A stretch of 64,000 nucleotides of DNA, taken from NCBI RefSeq assembly GCF_016863115.1, contig NZ_BOOG01000036.1:17256-81255 (forward strand). Reading direction: 5' to 3'. Below are positions 36,182-44,654 of the stretch, piece after piece (position 1 is the first letter of the stretch; each line of letters starts with the position of its first letter). Source of the stretch: Sphaerimonospora thailandensis. GTDB taxonomy: Bacteria; Actinomycetota; Actinomycetes; Streptosporangiales; Streptosporangiaceae. The position numbers and the translations under genes are program-made. Under the pieces are notes generated by a model. That model saw only the letters and a program-made list of their open reading frames with translations, searched no databases and was not told the DNA's origin.

Positions 36182-38110
36182 TCAGATGTCGTCCCCCACG
36201 GTGAGCAGGATATTGATCGCGCTGGTGATGAGCTCGGCCGCGTCGTGCCGAGCCAGCGCGGCCGGGGTGAGGGACGGGCGTCTGGCGTAGTTCGCCGCCA
36301 CGAGTTGACCGCGCATGCGCGCCCACTCGGGAAACACCGCCAGAGCCTCTGCCAGCTGATGGAGGCGCTCAGGTGAGGCCCCCCGGTTGTGCATCCATTG
36401 GAAGTTGATCGAGAGCACCGACTGACTGGCACCGGTGTAGATGCTCCAGACCGCGGCCTCGTCGGTCCCGAGGCTGAACCGCGCGGTGGCCGAGGGATAT
36501 TCGCCCGTGCCGAAGTAGTACCCCCGGAAGGAGGGGTGGCGCTCGGCGTGCCGGTAGACGGCCAGCAGCGTCTCGGCCACGTCCGGCGGGCAGTAATGCT
36601 GAATCGCGTGGAGGAGGCTGTCTTCATCCCATTTGCCGTCACCTTGAGAGACCTGTCGCTCGTCGAGGGCTCTCGCCGGCACTGGTCCCAGCGTGCCCAC
36701 CTCGGCAGGGGCCGTGTCGTAGTCGGCGGCCGGAAGCGGATCACCGAGTGCGTGCTGGATGGCGATCGCGACGGACTCGAGGAAGCTGATGACGTCGTCG
36801 GCATCGCCGGACTTGATGGGGAGCTTCTGACCGGGATCGTCCGGATCGTGGTCGGCCGTGTGCGCGATGTTGTTGCGGCGCCGGGCGATGTCCCTGAGCT
36901 GACCCCGCACGTCGTCGGCGGTGACGCGACTCGTCGGGTCCTGCTCGGTGAGGATCTCCGCGACCTTCACCCAGAGATTGACGGTGCTGACGTACGCGAA
37001 GCCTTCCTTGATCTTGTCGGGGTTCTGGAAGGTCATGAACGCGAAGAACTGTTCCAGGTGCGTACGGAACATCTCGCCCAGTGGGGCGGCACGGTAGTAG
37101 ACCTGCTCGAACAGCTCAACCGGGATGGAGAGCTTGTTGAACTTGGGAGGCCGGTTCCCATCGGGCTGGAGCGCGAGAGCCACGGCCCGGTCGACGATCT
37201 CCCGGGTCACCCAGTGGTCCAGTGCGGCCACCGACTGGGTCCAGGCCGCACGGTAGAGATCGGTGACGTCGAAGGCGCCGACGCCGAGTCGTTCCAGATT
37301 CCGACCGCCGTGCACGAGCTGCCGGGCGTATCCGAGGTTCTGCTGGAACTGCTCGAACGCCCCGGGAATCTCGTCCGGGAACTCCTCGGACTCCGGCTCG
37401 GGCTCGCCACGGGAGGCCGACGGCGTGAGCACACCGGCCTCTGCGAGCTTCGCGCGGAGCATGTCCGTGGTGACGCGCCGCGCCGGGTTCGCCCGCCCGG
37501 TCGCGTCGAAGGTGAGGCCTTCGCTTTCCAGGACCTCACGGGGATCCTCGGCCCGCTCTGGGTCGAGCCAGTGGAAATTGGGGGAGATCGTGCCACCCGC
37601 TTGGAGCACGCGATGGACGTTGTCGTCGGCGGACTGGGCCATGAAACCACCGACCGACTGGGCTGACATACCGACCAGGTCGGCGATGTCGCGGTATGTC
37701 GTCCAACTGCCCGGCGTCACCCGTGCCAGGGCCGCGAGAACGGTCTTCCATCGCGGATCCGTGTAGGAGCGGACCTGAGCGGGCTGCCGTCGCGCCCGGT
37801 ACTGCCGGCCCAGCTCCCGGTAGAGCTCGACACCCGGATGGTCCTCCAGCGCCCGCACCCCGGCCGAGGTGATCGCCCAGCCGTTCCTCTTGGTCATCCA
37901 TCCGATGGAGGCCGCCTCCCCGGTACGGAAGCCCAGTTGGGATTGCCAGCGGACCTGGCCGTGCCCGTTGAGAGCCTGCTGCTCGGGTGCGATCGAGACC
38001 TTCTCGGCGACGGCCCTCCGCACCTCGTCGGGCGACATCGGGCGGCCGGCATCCCGGAGGATCTCCATTGCCGCACGAAGGATCGGGGCGATGTGCTCGG
38101 CAAAGGACAT
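36182..38110 (-). CDS. Winged-helix / Atl1-like / HEPN fusion protein (putative defence effector)
   Basis: A 642-aa multidomain protein. Residues 1-90 resemble the Mrr N-terminal winged helix (ILRDAGRPMSPDEVRRAVAE, then QVRWQSQLGF). Residues 115-212 look like an alkyltransferase-like (Atl1/MGMT) DNA-binding domain (TPGSWTTYRDIADLVGMSAQ, VHRVLQAGGTISPNFHW); the PCHR alkyl-acceptor Cys is absent. Residues 285-460 form an all-alpha region with RRRNNIAHTAD; R412-x4-H417 is the HEPN RNase motif. Residues 480-642 are unassigned. The architecture suggests DNA sensing coupled to RNA cleavage, as in abortive infection. Domain calls are by eye. It lies 114 bp downstream of the TIR-GUN4 gene on the same strand. 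Confidence 0.75.
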   Translation of the reverse strand: MSFAEHIAPILRAAMEILRDAGRPMSPDEVRRAVAEKVSIAPEQQALNGHGQVRWQSQLGFRTGEAASIGWMTKRNGWAITSAGVRALEDHPGVELYRELGRQYRARRQPAQVRSYTDPRWKTVLAALARVTPGSWTTYRDIADLVGMSAQSVGGFMAQSADDNVHRVLQAGGTISPNFHWLDPERAEDPREVLESEGLTFDATGRANPARRVTTDMLRAKLAEAGVLTPSASRGEPEPESEEFPDEIPGAFEQFQQNLGYARQLVHGGRNLERLGVGAFDVTDLYRAAWTQSVAALDHWVTREIVDRAVALALQPDGNRPPKFNKLSIPVELFEQVYYRAAPLGEMFRTHLEQFFAFMTFQNPDKIKEGFAYVSTVNLWVKVAEILTEQDPTSRVTADDVRGQLRDIARRRNNIAHTADHDPDDPGQKLPIKSGDADDVISFLESVAIAIQHALGDPLPAADYDTAPAEVGTLGPVPARALDERQVSQGDGKWDEDSLLHAIQHYCPPDVAETLLAVYRHAERHPSFRGYYFGTGEYPSATARFSLGTDEAAVWSIYTGASQSVLSINFQWMHNRGASPERLHQLAEALAVFPEWARMRGQLVAANYARRPSLTPAALARHDAAELITSAINILLTVGDDI

Positions 38111-38224
38111 CGGGGGCTTCCTTTGTGCGATCGGGGGAACCTGTAGATCAAGACTAGGACGGTGGCGTACTGCCCGCCATGCGGATCGAGACGCCGACCG
38201 ATAACGGTGGCATCACCCGGACAG

Positions 38225-39478
38225 TCACGCGGGATCCACCAGGCGGTCAAGAAGGCGCCCACGGTGCACGGCCCAGACCACGGACAGGAGGTTGCCGTAC
38301 GTGCTGGTTCCCGAGCGCACCGACTGCGTTATCGCACGAACGTAGGGTGCGGTTCGGCCCCGGAACAGATGCGCGTGCACGTCTATGGCCGCGTAGAGGG
38401 CCAGCGGGTAGTACTCGCGCCAGCCGAAGGGATCGCTGACGGGTGTCCTGTGCACCTGCTCCACAGCTGTTCTGTCGCGCAGGTAACGAGTTATCGCCGC
38501 TGGGATGGAACTCATTCCCGCCACGGTGTCCCGGGCACGGAGCTTCGGCGGACGGATGCCGCCGACCGGACCCAGGACCGGCAGATGGCCCACCGGTGCT
38601 GAGGACGACCACAGCACTTCTGAGTAGTAGATCCACCGGGTCGTACGCCAGCCGATCATGTCGCCGAAGGTGATCAGGTCGTCCGCCGCCTTCCGCATGG
38701 CCACCAGCTGTGTGGTCAGCCCGAATCTCCCTTCACTGTGGGACATCCAGAGCTGGTCAATCCCGCGCAGGTCAGCGGGAGAGATCTTGTCGACATCGTC
38801 CATTCGGATCATGTACGACCGGGGCTTCAGCAGATCGCCTCCAGCCGCCGCCACCAGCAGTCTGGCGGACTCCCGATCAGCCTCCTGCCAGCGGCGGGCA
38901 GCCAGGAGATCGTCCAGTCGCTCGAAGTCGAGTCCGCTTTCCAGCCTGCCGGGAAGATCGACGGAGTCCAGCGCGAACGGGTTCGCCACGCGAAGCCGGC
39001 TGAACTGGGGGACGGTCTGACGGATCCGTGAGATCAGGTTGGACAGGTCGGCGGCGTCGTTGCGGAACCTGAGTTCGGCGGTCTGGCGTCGTGCGAGCGG
39101 CTTGAGCGGCTCCGGAAGGTCGGCCTCGGTGAGCCGAGGCGTCTTCTCCAGCATCACGGGGATCACATGTACACCGGCCTCCAGCGACGCCTTCACCTCG
39201 CGATGCACCCAGTCGTCGGGGTCGTCGATTCGCCGTCCGCCGGGGCCGTCGCCGCACCATTGCGGGCCTATGAGCACAAGCAGCACGCAGGCCCGGCGCA
39301 GGGCGGTCTCCAGCACCTCGTCGAACAGCGAACCCAGTTCGATGGACCTGCTGGATCGGAACACGCGGTCGGCGCCGAAGGCCTGACGCAGCACCAGGTC
39401 GACGTGCGCCGCTGTCGGACCGCTGTCCTTGCCGCGGAAGCTGATGAATATCAGATCCCGCTCCACGGAGTCCGTCAC
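38225..39478 (-). CDS. TIR-GUN4 fusion protein
   Basis: A 417-aa protein. Residues 8-140 are a TIR domain: DLIFISFRGKDS at strand A, RVFRSSRSIELGSLFDEVLE, CVLLVLIGPQWC, and Glu94 in DDWVHREVKASLEAG as the candidate catalytic residue of a TIR NADase. Residues 185-300 resemble GUN4: LDDLLAARRWQEADRESARL, then DLRGIDQLWMSHSEGRFGLT. The remaining 100 residues are unassigned. GTG 39478 is chosen for AAGGA eight bases upstream. GUN4 is best known from cyanobacterial porphyrin binding, and fusions to signalling domains occur there; in an actinomycete this is unusual. It follows the XRE regulator by about 100 bp and is probably in the same transcript. Confidence 0.8.
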   Translation of the reverse strand: MTDSVERDLIFISFRGKDSGPTAAHVDLVLRQAFGADRVFRSSRSIELGSLFDEVLETALRRACVLLVLIGPQWCGDGPGGRRIDDPDDWVHREVKASLEAGVHVIPVMLEKTPRLTEADLPEPLKPLARRQTAELRFRNDAADLSNLISRIRQTVPQFSRLRVANPFALDSVDLPGRLESGLDFERLDDLLAARRWQEADRESARLLVAAAGGDLLKPRSYMIRMDDVDKISPADLRGIDQLWMSHSEGRFGLTTQLVAMRKAADDLITFGDMIGWRTTRWIYYSEVLWSSSAPVGHLPVLGPVGGIRPPKLRARDTVAGMSSIPAAITRYLRDRTAVEQVHRTPVSDPFGWREYYPLALYAAIDVHAHLFRGRTAPYVRAITQSVRSGTSTYGNLLSVVWAVHRGRLLDRLVDPA

Positions 39479-39581
39479 TGGCCGTTCCTTTCCGGAATTC
39501 CCCGCCGTTCGTGCCACAAGTACGGGATTGTGCCGAAGTCACCGCCCCGAGATAACCGAGATCACCGAAGACCACCGAAGA

Positions 39582-40868
39582 TCACTGAGGTCCGCGTCCG
39601 CCCAGGATCAGCCACAACTGAGGCCACAGGTCGGCCACGGAGGGATGGGTGCGCCGACGGCGGATGGCATTGGCGAAACAGCGCAGATCCGCTCTGATCG
39701 TCGCGGAGTCGACGGTGCGGATGTCGTCCAGTACATCGGCGATCAGCGAGCAGGCGTCCGCGATGGACCCGTCGTCGGCGAGCGCGAGTGCGCGCCTGAC
39801 CGTGAAGCGTGCGCGGGACCGGCGCGATGACGGGCCCAGGCCGGGCAGCGCCCGGCCGAGCACCTCCGCGGCCTCACCGGGTCGGCCCAGGTCATGGAGG
39901 CACCATCCGGTGACCATCGTGGTCATGATGTCGACGGGGACCGAGGTGCCGAGCGGCCGGGCGACCGCTCCCTCGCCGCCGGGACGCGGAGGGGCCGGGG
40001 CGTCCCGGCTCGCGCGCTCCCAGAGCGCGTGAGCACCGTCGATGGCGGACCGGCAGCTGTGGTCGTCGCCCACCAGTGCGTGGCCCTGCGCCTCACGAAG
40101 CGCCGCGAGCCAGCGCAACCGGGGTGAGAGCGCGTGCCGGTGTCGGACCCGAGCCGCCAGATGGACCGTCGTGGCGGCCTCACCTCGGTAGAGAGTCATC
40201 AGGGCACGCCGTACGTCCGCGTACTCGGCCAGTTCCTGATCCGCTCCGTCAGCGGCGAACTCCACCGCGAGATCCGTCCACCAGGCTCCGGCGGAATCGT
40301 CACCGGACTCCTGGGCCATCCAGCCGGTGAATTCGGCCGCCCGCGCCGCGAGCGTGAGCAATCGCTTGCGCGAGCGGCCTCCGGAATGGGGGATCGCCGT
40401 CCGAGCGGCATGGACCTGAGCGATCGCGATCGGTAGCACCATGCCGGGAGGACTCGACCGTCCTGCTTGGATCAGCAGGTCGAGCAGCGAGGACAGGGCA
40501 TCGATGTCACCGGATGCGGCGGTGAACCGCATGCTGACCGGACCGGTCAGATCAGCGGACGCGAACTCTCCCGGTCCGCCGCCCGGCAATCTCAGCAACC
40601 ACTCGGCGTCGAGCGTCCGGCCGGACGACTCCGCCGCCGCCTTGCCGTCGGGCGGTCGGGCCGCATGGGCGAGTGCCCGTAGAGCGCCGCCGGCCTTGAG
40701 AGCACCGTCACAGAGTCGCGCGAGGTCAGGTGTCGGCGGCTTGTTTCCGGTCTCCACCTTGGAGAGATGGCTTTTGCTGTAATTGACCGCCGTCGCCAGT
40801 GCGCTCAGCGACAGGCCCGCGGCCATACGTCGCCGGCGCAACTCCTCTCCGAAGGACGAATGCGCCAT
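39582..40868 (-). CDS. XRE-family transcriptional regulator with long C-terminal domain
   Basis: A 428-aa regulator. The N-terminal helix-turn-helix (about 5-62) reads GLSLSALATAVNYSKSHLSK, followed by VETGNKPPTPDLARLC. The remaining 350 residues are helical and Ala/Arg rich, TPR-like in character. Such XRE-TPR regulators in actinobacteria often sense peptides or control adjacent accessory genes. It is divergent from the GTPase operon across a perfect 12-bp inverted repeat and upstream of the TIR-GUN4 gene, so it probably controls both. Confidence 0.85.
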   Translation of the reverse strand: MAHSSFGEELRRRRMAAGLSLSALATAVNYSKSHLSKVETGNKPPTPDLARLCDGALKAGGALRALAHAARPPDGKAAAESSGRTLDAEWLLRLPGGGPGEFASADLTGPVSMRFTAASGDIDALSSLLDLLIQAGRSSPPGMVLPIAIAQVHAARTAIPHSGGRSRKRLLTLAARAAEFTGWMAQESGDDSAGAWWTDLAVEFAADGADQELAEYADVRRALMTLYRGEAATTVHLAARVRHRHALSPRLRWLAALREAQGHALVGDDHSCRSAIDGAHALWERASRDAPAPPRPGGEGAVARPLGTSVPVDIMTTMVTGWCLHDLGRPGEAAEVLGRALPGLGPSSRRSRARFTVRRALALADDGSIADACSLIADVLDDIRTVDSATIRADLRCFANAIRRRRTHPSVADLWPQLWLILGGRGPQ

Positions 40869-40896
40869 AGTGCCCTTCCCGCCAATGACACGTCCC

Positions 40897-40929
40897 CCGT
40901 TTCCTGTTGAGGAGAGTAACAGGAAACGG
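40897..40929. promoter_or_regulatory. 12-9-12 inverted repeat, candidate XRE operator
   Basis: Perfect 12-bp arms CCGTTTCCTGTT (40897-40908) and AACAGGAAACGG (40918-40929) flank a 9-base spacer. Arm centres are 21 bp apart, two helical turns. It sits in the 126-bp gap between the XRE regulator and the GTPase operon, where a dimeric HTH protein could block both promoters. Confidence 0.75.
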
Positions 40930-40994
40930 TTGAAGGGGGCATATCACTTCGACACTCTTGTGGTCGTACAGTGATCCGACAAGGCGGGATATCT

Positions 40995-41669
40995 GTGCCC
41001 ATTCCCCTCATTATTTACGGCCTCGGCATCGGCCTCGGCACGGTCATCTCCTTCTTCCTGCTCATGAAGCTTCGCCGGAAAAAGTTTCACATTGCTGTGC
41101 TCGGGGTCAGGTACACCGGAAAGACCACGCTGATCAACTCGTGGCGCGGCACCTGGGTGGACGACGATCCCGGTCGTACGCAGGCGCCGCGCATCCATCC
41201 CAAGACGAAGCTCACCGCGAACGGCATCCGTCTGACCTTTCTGGGCCTGGGTGATCTGAGCGGTGAGGAAAAGGCCTGGCCCCAGTGGGAGAACCGGGTG
41301 GCCGAGAGCCGATACGTGCTTTACCTGGTGGACGCGCGCATGCTCGCCGGACTCGGGATGCCGCCGGAGCGGGACTGGCATCGGGTCGACGACGATGCCG
41401 GACAGATCGGGAGGTGGCTGAAAGACGGGCAGGTCTACCTCTGCATCGTCGTGGTGACGCATACCGACGAAGACCCTCGATCACCTCAGGTCGACGAGGC
41501 CGCGTATCACCAGATCATCGTCGACCAACTCGACCGGATCCTGCTGCGACTCGGCGGTGACGCCATGGTCCGGGTGGTCGTCGGGTCCCTGAAGGACCGG
41601 CCGTCAGCGGACCGCGTCACGTCGAAGATCATGGAGCACGTCGTGGCTCACGAAAAGGAACTGCCATGA
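40995..41669 (+). CDS. Membrane-anchored small GTPase-like protein
   Basis: A 224-aa protein. An N-terminal transmembrane helix (about 3-24, IIYGLGIGLGTVISFFLLM) with a basic stop-transfer KLRRKK is followed by a GTPase-like domain: P-loop G37-VRYTGKTT, DxxG motif in LGLGDLSGEE, and a [NT]xxD-like THTDED near the end. The G domain should face the cytoplasm. GTG 40995 is chosen (in-frame GTG 40971 is weaker). It starts the four-gene operon ending in a lipase, and its stop overlaps the next gene. I do not recognise a named subfamily; the role as switch of the operon is inferred. Confidence 0.8.
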   Translation: MPIPLIIYGLGIGLGTVISFFLLMKLRRKKFHIAVLGVRYTGKTTLINSWRGTWVDDDPGRTQAPRIHPKTKLTANGIRLTFLGLGDLSGEEKAWPQWENRVAESRYVLYLVDARMLAGLGMPPERDWHRVDDDAGQIGRWLKDGQVYLCIVVVTHTDEDPRSPQVDEAAYHQIIVDQLDRILLRLGGDAMVRVVVGSLKDRPSADRVTSKIMEHVVAHEKELP

Positions 41670-42187
41670 GAAGAGCCGGCTACGTCGACATCGTCTACGT
41701 AGAGTTTCCCGATCGAGAGCCCTTTGCCTGGCGGTACGGGCATGTGCTCGGCGCGGACGAGCGTACGGCGGTCCATCGGGACTTCGTGGACCTGGTCACC
41801 AACGCGTCCGAGCAGAACGACACCCGCCTCGGGCGGTACGTCCTGTCCGGTTCGCGGCTGCTGGTGGAGTTTCCGGTCACCGCCAACGGGTCGAGCAGGA
41901 AGTCGAAGAGACAGGCGGAGAGGCAGCGGCTCAGGGCCTCCCTCGTGGTCACCGCTCCGGCAAGGGAGCGGACATGGACGCAGGCCGCGGCGATCGAGGC
42001 GGCCGGGATCCTGAGCGAAGGCGGGCTGACCGCCGACCCCGCCGACATCGATCGACTGCTCGCAGAGGGGTGGGCGGGCAGGCGCCCTTTCGCCCTGGAC
42101 CTGCTGTCCCGTCCGAAAGCCCAGGCGGCGCTCCTGGCACTGCTCGCCGCTCTCCTGTACCTGCTGGTCAGAAAGCTGGTGGGCTAG
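41666..42187 (+). CDS. Uncharacterised tail-anchored membrane protein
   Basis: A 173-aa protein with no family I recognise. A globular N-terminal part (VDIVYVEFPDREPFAWRYGH) is followed by a charged linker (SSRKSKRQAERQRLRASLVV) and one C-terminal transmembrane helix (AALLALLAALLYLLV), so it is probably tail-anchored with the bulk in the cytoplasm. Its ATG overlaps the GTPase stop (ATGA). Translational coupling to a membrane-anchored GTPase suggests that the two work together at the membrane. Confidence 0.75.
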   Translation: MRRAGYVDIVYVEFPDREPFAWRYGHVLGADERTAVHRDFVDLVTNASEQNDTRLGRYVLSGSRLLVEFPVTANGSSRKSKRQAERQRLRASLVVTAPARERTWTQAAAIEAAGILSEGGLTADPADIDRLLAEGWAGRRPFALDLLSRPKAQAALLALLAALLYLLVRKLVG

Positions 42188-42189
42188 CG

Positions 42190-42969
42190 ATGCCGGACGA
42201 TGCCCCCAAGCTCGAGAAGAAGATCGTCGTACTCCATCGTGACGACTACAACAGGGCCAGAAGCGTGGTCCCGGAGTTGCTCACCGATCCCTTCACCACG
42301 GTGGTTCCCGTACCGCTGCGGCCTCCGCTCAGCGACGACCCGACGCTCCAGTCGATCGAGGACGTGCTCCAGCCGGGAACGCTTCTGATCCGCAACCGCT
42401 GGGACGCCGACACGTACGTCGAGGCGGCGCTGGCGTACGAGCGCATATCGGCGGCCAAGTTCAACCTCGTCGCGGAAGTCTGCCAGATGCTCGGTGCGGC
42501 CCGGCTCGAGGTCAGGGAGATCCGTGAGGTGACCGAGGACGGGCAGGTCGGCGCGGCGATTCGGTTCCAGGCCGGTGCGGTCACCGGCTCGGTCCACGGC
42601 GTCGGCGAGTCGCTGCGGCGCGTCGCCCAGTCGATGCAGGCCCTGTGGGAGTGGCGCGGCGGCGAACCCGCCACGGACGCCGCCGCAGCGCACGCCCGCC
42701 GAGAAGGAATTCAGGACGACCCGGCCATCCGCACTCTCATCCGGCAGCGCAGCTTTCCTCAGAACGAACTCGAGGAGCACTCGCTCGAACTCGACATCAG
42801 TTCGGAGGCGCTGCGAGAGGTGCACGCCGCTGTGCACGTCGCCTCCGTCCTCCGCAAGCTCGGCCCATCCTTCGACGGCGCGTTCCAGGCCGTCACCAAG
42901 GATGCCCGGCGGCTCATCCTGACCATGAGGGTGGTTTTCCCGCCCACCGGCCACCACCCCATCAGGTGA
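42190..42969 (+). CDS. Uncharacterised protein of GTPase-lipase operon
   Basis: A 259-aa soluble protein starting two bases after the previous stop. No known domain is apparent. It has an alpha/beta N-terminal half (KIVVLHRDDYNRARSVVPEL, FNLVAEVCQMLGAARLEVRE) and a helical C-terminal half ending LILTMRVVFPP. There is no signal peptide or membrane segment. The long frame that continues upstream in phase is antisense-free but lacks a ribosome-binding site, so ATG 42190 is taken. The operon suggests an adaptor or regulator between the GTPase and the lipase. Confidence 0.75.
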   Translation: MPDDAPKLEKKIVVLHRDDYNRARSVVPELLTDPFTTVVPVPLRPPLSDDPTLQSIEDVLQPGTLLIRNRWDADTYVEAALAYERISAAKFNLVAEVCQMLGAARLEVREIREVTEDGQVGAAIRFQAGAVTGSVHGVGESLRRVAQSMQALWEWRGGEPATDAAAAHARREGIQDDPAIRTLIRQRSFPQNELEEHSLELDISSEALREVHAAVHVASVLRKLGPSFDGAFQAVTKDARRLILTMRVVFPPTGHHPIR

Positions 42970-42981
42970 TCGGAGGCTGCC

Positions 42982-43965
42982 ATGTCCCGCGCGGACATCG
43001 CCCGCGAACTGCTCAACCGCCTGCTGTCCAAAGACTGGTCCATGTCCGACGAGGAGGAGCTCGGCTGGGGATATGCCATGGGCCTGCTCGCGGCGGCGAC
43101 CTATGCCGACGACCCCGTGGCGGCGGCACTCGCCGCGATCAGGCAGGCCGTACGTGGCGAGTGGCGGGTGCGGATCGCCGCGACACACGACGATCACGAA
43201 GTACACGTCACCAACACCCTGATCTGCGAGTCGGACGATCTCACATTGGTGGCCTACCGCGGCACGACCACCTTCGGGGCAGATCTGAGCGAGGACCGCA
43301 TGGCCGCGACCATCCTGGGCTGGCTGGACAACATCACGAGCGCCTTGGGGCGGACCGACTACCAGGCGGCCTATCACTGGCGCGCGCTCGCCACGCTCGA
43401 CGACGTCCGCCGGGCCGTGGCCGCCGCACGCGAACGTAAGGCGCGCGTCTTCATGTCCGGCCACAGCGCGGGCGGAGCGATCGCACTGATGGCCGCCCGT
43501 GACCTGACTCAGGAGTTCCACCGCGTCCACAGGGTCTTCACCTACGGCTCACCGATGCCCGGAACGGCGGACTTCGAGTTTTCCGTCGCAAATGTGCCGG
43601 TGACGCGCTTCGAGCATGGCGACGACCCGGTTCCGTGGTTTCCGGGGCAGTACTCCCACGTCCGCGCTCCCGGCGTGGCCATGGTGGGGGAGCTCGCCGG
43701 AGGTCTGTTCCGTGGCACCCCGCTGCCCCTCTCCTGGCGCCCTGTCGGCCGGCTCCGATACCTGCATCCGCCCGGATCGGCCATCGAGCCGTCCGACCGC
43801 CGAACACCGGACGGGCACGGTTTGACCACCGGCGAGTCGAAGCACCTCATCGAGAGGCGTCTGAAAACCCGGGGACGCCTCCGCGATTCGGTCAAGGATC
43901 ACCACATCGCCGCATACCTCGCCGCACTCCGTGCCTTGACGGCGCAGGGCCCGCGACAGCCATGA
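42982..43965 (+). CDS. Class-3 lipase-like alpha/beta hydrolase
   Basis: A 327-aa hydrolase. The nucleophile elbow is MSGHSAGGAIAL with Ser162; the oxyanion stretch is LVAYRGTTTFG; the acid is Asp215 in HGDDPVPWFPG; and the base is a His in KDHHIAAYLAAL near the C-terminus. This is the fungal-type lipase (class 3) arrangement. There is no signal peptide, so it acts in the cytoplasm, where its likely target is the inner face of the membrane. ATG 42982 has GGAGG five bases upstream. Ending an operon led by a membrane-anchored GTPase, it looks like an effector, comparable to phospholipases of CBASS systems. That role is inferred. Confidence 0.88.
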   Translation: MSRADIARELLNRLLSKDWSMSDEEELGWGYAMGLLAAATYADDPVAAALAAIRQAVRGEWRVRIAATHDDHEVHVTNTLICESDDLTLVAYRGTTTFGADLSEDRMAATILGWLDNITSALGRTDYQAAYHWRALATLDDVRRAVAAARERKARVFMSGHSAGGAIALMAARDLTQEFHRVHRVFTYGSPMPGTADFEFSVANVPVTRFEHGDDPVPWFPGQYSHVRAPGVAMVGELAGGLFRGTPLPLSWRPVGRLRYLHPPGSAIEPSDRRTPDGHGLTTGESKHLIERRLKTRGRLRDSVKDHHIAAYLAALRALTAQGPRQP

Positions 43966-43995
43966 CCCGGACCGGCCTGCGACGATTGGAACCCG

Positions 43996-44502
43996 ATGCA
44001 GCCCATCCCACGGCTGACCGCCCGGATCATCCTCGTCGACGCAGAGGATCGCCTGCTCCTCTTACAGGGGTACGGCAGCGGCGAGCGGCAACATCGGCTT
44101 GAATGGACCACCCCCGGGGGAAGGGTCGGCGAAGGCGAGTCGCTCACGCAAACGGCCTCGCGGGAGTTGCGCGAGGAGACCGGCCTGCTTGTGCCGCCCG
44201 CCGACCTCGGCCCGGTCGTGGCGGTCAGTTCGGGAACCTGGCGGCGGGACGGAACGACGGTCCTGGGGATCGACACGTTCTTCTACGCCCGCTTCTACGC
44301 CCGCATGGGAGAGACGACTGTGAAGACCTCGGGCCGGGACGAGTTCGAGCAGTCGCTGATCGTCGCGCATCACTGGTGGAGCATTCCTGAGCTGCGATGC
44401 TCCAACGAACGGGTGTTCCCGTCCGGTCTGGCCGGCCTTGTCGCGCAGTTGATCGGTGGGAACATCCCGGCAACGCCTGTCGCCCTCTCCTCACCGTGGT
44501 GA
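43996..44502 (+). CDS. NUDIX hydrolase
   Basis: A 168-aa NUDIX protein. The box is intact: GGRVGEGESLTQTASRELRE continuing ETGL, which fits G-x5-E-x7-REUxEExGU. It opens with LTARIILVDAEDRLLLLQGY and has a WTTPGG strand as in ADP-ribose or nucleotide-cleaving members. It follows the lipase by 30 bp on the same strand and could be co-transcribed, but its family is also common as a housekeeping enzyme. Substrate unknown. Confidence 0.9.
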   Translation: MQPIPRLTARIILVDAEDRLLLLQGYGSGERQHRLEWTTPGGRVGEGESLTQTASRELREETGLLVPPADLGPVVAVSSGTWRRDGTTVLGIDTFFYARFYARMGETTVKTSGRDEFEQSLIVAHHWWSIPELRCSNERVFPSGLAGLVAQLIGGNIPATPVALSSPW

Positions 44503-44524
44503 GCCCGTCGCGGGGTTGCGCGAA

Positions 44525-44554
44525 TCCCCCCTCTCTCCCGCTCAAAAGGGGGGA
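44525..44554. terminator. Possible hairpin terminator
   Basis: TCCCCCC (44525-44531) and GGGGGGA (44548-44554) can pair across a 16-base loop shortly after the NUDIX stop. The stem is short and no U-tract follows, so this is a weak call. Confidence 0.35.
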
Positions 44555-44654
44555 CGCTCGGCGTGGGGGTGTCAGGATCACCATCGACGCTGAGAACGGC
44601 ATGAGCAGCGCCGCGCCGGCAGGGCGGCTGTTAGGCGGCCCCGACATCGTGCGA

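Noticed and set aside
39540..39590. Degenerate 10-bp repeats (ATCACCGAAG-like) between the XRE and TIR genes, considered as a CRISPR or iteron
   Set aside because: Only three imperfect copies without spacers, ending inside the XRE stop region; too short for a CRISPR and no replication gene nearby.
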